Positions 62,741 through 64,000 of a stretch of DNA of 64,000 nucleotides are shown piece by piece. Origin of the DNA: an uncultured Acetatifactor sp. (GTDB taxonomy: Bacteria; Bacillota; Clostridia; Lachnospirales; Lachnospiraceae); assembly GCA_910578215.1 (NCBI GenBank), contig CAJTPH010000022.1, positions 1 through 64,000 of the forward strand, written 5' to 3'. The notes under the pieces were generated by a model, which saw nothing but the letters and a program-made list of their open reading frames with translations, was not told the DNA's origin and did not search any database. A program made the translations under genes and the position numbers. Numbering within the stretch: the stretch's first letter is position 1; each line of letters starts with the position of its first letter.

Positions 62741-62777
62741 TTCACAATTCTGATAGGACTGCGCGCTTAGGCGGACA
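62741..62777 (+). repeat. Degenerate family B element
   Basis: TTCACAATTCTGATA then GCGCGCTTAGGCGGAC, similar to the sequence before nucleotidyltransferase 2 but with a weaker stem. Confidence 0.4.
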
Positions 62778-62829
62778 TTCTGCTTGGAAAGATTTGTGCC
62801 GCCAAAGTCGGCAATACAGGTGATCAATT

Positions 62830-63336
62830 ATGGAGAAAAATTCAATGCAGCAAAGCGCAAAAAACACGGTAAAGCCCCGGACCTATACCATACGCGAGCT
62901 TTCCCAGCGTTACGGTCTGCCTGCTTCCACCCTTCGATACTATGAGGAGATCGGACTGCTGTGCAGGGTGCGGCATACGGAGAAGGGCGTCCGCATTTAT
63001 GGCGAAGAACATATTGCCCGGCTGGACGGCATACTCTGCTTTAAACGCACCGGCCTGCCCATTGCAAAGATTCAGGAATTTTATCGGTATGAGGCGGATA
63101 TTGCCAAGCATGCCGAAGATATCCTTGCCATGATGACCGAGCAGGAAGGGGCAATCTTAAAACAGATGGAGGAGCTGACCGCCGGGCTGGGGCATATCCG
63201 GGAAAAGATAAGGTATTATACCAAAGTCCGTGAAGCCCTTGCCCGCGGCGAAAAGCAGCCCCGGTGGGAGGAGATCATTACTTCACCCACCCAAGCAGCA
63301 TGCATATCCAATACCCCAGACCAAGCAGCCAACTAG
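62830..63336 (+). CDS. MerR family transcriptional regulator
   Basis: 168 residues. Winged helix-turn-helix TYTIRELSQRYGLPASTLRYYEEIGLL, second helix RIYGEEHIARLDGILCFKRTGLPIAKIQEF, then a coiled-coil dimer helix. No Cys-rich metal site, as in the group that controls aldo/keto reductases and aldehyde responses. The last 59 bases overlap the convergent spoVAC coding end. It is the best candidate for binding the palindrome at 60800-60819. Confidence 0.92.
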   Translation: MEKNSMQQSAKNTVKPRTYTIRELSQRYGLPASTLRYYEEIGLLCRVRHTEKGVRIYGEEHIARLDGILCFKRTGLPIAKIQEFYRYEADIAKHAEDILAMMTEQEGAILKQMEELTAGLGHIREKIRYYTKVREALARGEKQPRWEEIITSPTQAACISNTPDQAAN

Positions 63337-63751
63337 AAAATATTCCGTATAAAATTACTGGCCCGGCGATGGTGAAGATCTTACAGCCGATGCCGAAAAC
63401 CTGCCCCTCAGCCTTGTACTCGATGGCGGGCGCGGCCACGGAATTGGCAAAGCCCGTGATGGGCACCAGCGCTCCCGCGCCTCCCCACTTTACAATCTTT
63501 GCGTACAGGTGAAAGCCTGTCAGGGTTACGGAGCAAAGCACCAGGATCAGAGAGCACCAGCTCCCTGCCGTCTGCTTGTCCAGCCCCAGGCTGCCCGCAT
63601 AATTTAATATAAACTGCCCCACACAACAGATGATGCCCCCTGTGATAAATGCCTTGAGCATCTGCAGCCACAGATTATGTGTGGGCGTCATTTCCTTGAC
63701 GTATTCCTCGTATGCTTTCTCCTGCTGCTTCTTGTTTTCTGATTCTGACAT
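63278..63751 (-). CDS. spoVAC: Stage V sporulation protein AC
   Basis: 157 residues. SpoVAC: KAFITGGIICCVGQFI, GAGALVPITGFANSVAAPAIEYKAEG, and GPVILYGIFSSW with several membrane segments. A mechanosensitive-like part of the dipicolinic acid channel. The ATG at 63751 is preferred (GGAGG 7 bases upstream); ATG 63757 is too close to it. spoVAD does not follow; instead MerR lies convergent with a 59-base overlap. Confidence 0.95.
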   Translation of the reverse strand: MSESENKKQQEKAYEEYVKEMTPTHNLWLQMLKAFITGGIICCVGQFILNYAGSLGLDKQTAGSWCSLILVLCSVTLTGFHLYAKIVKWGGAGALVPITGFANSVAAPAIEYKAEGQVFGIGCKIFTIAGPVILYGIFSSWLLGLGYWICMLLGWVK

Positions 63752-63771
63752 TACCATACCTCCGTGTGTTG

Positions 63772-63965
63772 TATAAGCTGGTGTGCGAAATTTACCTCTG
63801 TGCCCACCCAAGCAATATTTGCATGCTTATTCCCGGGCAATGACCCAAGCTGCCGTGCCTCAACCCAACCGGGGGCTGGCCTGGACAGTGGGCCTATGCC
63901 GTCAGGTTGCTGACTTCAGAACATGCCCTCGCTTCCCAGGCGGTGTGAACCGCCTGGGATTTATT
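63772..63965 (+). ncRNA. Candidate structured RNA ending in a terminator
   Basis: Upstream of spoVAC, this GC-rich stretch has no plausible gene but several local stems (CCTGGAC / GTCAGG near 63882-63907; CTGA/TCAG near 63910) and ends with a perfect 11-base hairpin (63934-63959) and TTATT. TGTATAAG at 63768-63775 could be a -10. Size of about 190 nt would fit a 6S-like RNA, but I cannot confirm the family. Confidence 0.3.
63934..63965 (+). terminator. Rho-independent terminator
   Basis: TCCCAGGCGGT and ACCGCCTGGGA pair perfectly across GTGA, followed by TTTATT. Confidence 0.75.
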
Positions 63966-64000
63966 GTAATTTCACTGTGAGCGTTATATTTGTTCTTAAA

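Overview
The window looks like chromosomal DNA of a spore-forming, anaerobic gut Firmicute, most likely Lachnospiraceae (Clostridium cluster XIVa). The reasons are sporulation genes (spoIIAA-spoIIAB-sigF, spoVAA, spoVAB, spoVAC), strong AGGAGG ribosome binding sites, a T-box leader on valS, a Firmicute-type LexA box, hemerythrins, PadR and YtrA-type regulators, and plant-polysaccharide hydrolases. Most genes lie on the + strand. I see no rRNA, tRNA or CRISPR array.

Layout. 1-1.6 kb: right-hand remnant of an integrative element, with an internally deleted serine recombinase. 1.9-7.5 kb: a hemerythrin-CheX fusion, an M28 peptidase and asparaginase, a double hemerythrin and an MFS transporter. 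7.8-9.5 kb: PadR regulator with a DUF1700/DUF4097 protein. 9.4-15.2 kb: surface-polymer membrane proteins, one of them split by a frameshift at a G5 run, plus an acyltransferase. 15.2-19.6 kb: response regulator, ABC transporter, histidine kinase, and a convergent HD-domain gene. 19.8-23.2 kb: a YtrA-type GntR operon with two ABC modules. 23.2-27.1 kb: asnA diverging from a radical-SAM/partner pair that has LexA boxes in its promoter, then an HPr-like gene. 27.2-31.8 kb: nuclease-helicase fusion and an alpha-amylase family enzyme. 31.8-37.5 kb: a second PadR operon (DUF1700, serine hydrolase, DUF4097) and an ECF S-component. 37.8-44 kb: T-box, valS, folC, a 57-residue ORF and a zinc-ribbon/TPR protein. 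44.1-47.6 kb: spoIIA operon and a GH25 lysozyme. 47.6-52.6 kb: a pectin (rhamnogalacturonan) cluster holding a nucleotidyltransferase. 52.8-64 kb: spoVAB, a solute-binding lipoprotein with a very large hybrid kinase, spoVAA, an aldo/keto reductase under a MerR-type promoter, two RlaP-like nucleotidyltransferases, MerR, spoVAC and a possible structured RNA.

The most unusual signal is a dispersed family of about 71-72 bp double-hairpin repeats. Two copies lie in front of an acyltransferase gene, three sit in frame inside a serine-hydrolase gene, and part of one lies near 53.4 kb. The paired arms differ between loci by compensating changes. Other signals of note are the SOS-type promoter of the radical-SAM pair, a shared promoter architecture on the two PadR operons, a 19-bp-spacer MerR promoter, four phased TCTTTACC repeats before an ABC transporter, and several conserved genes carrying low-complexity insertions.
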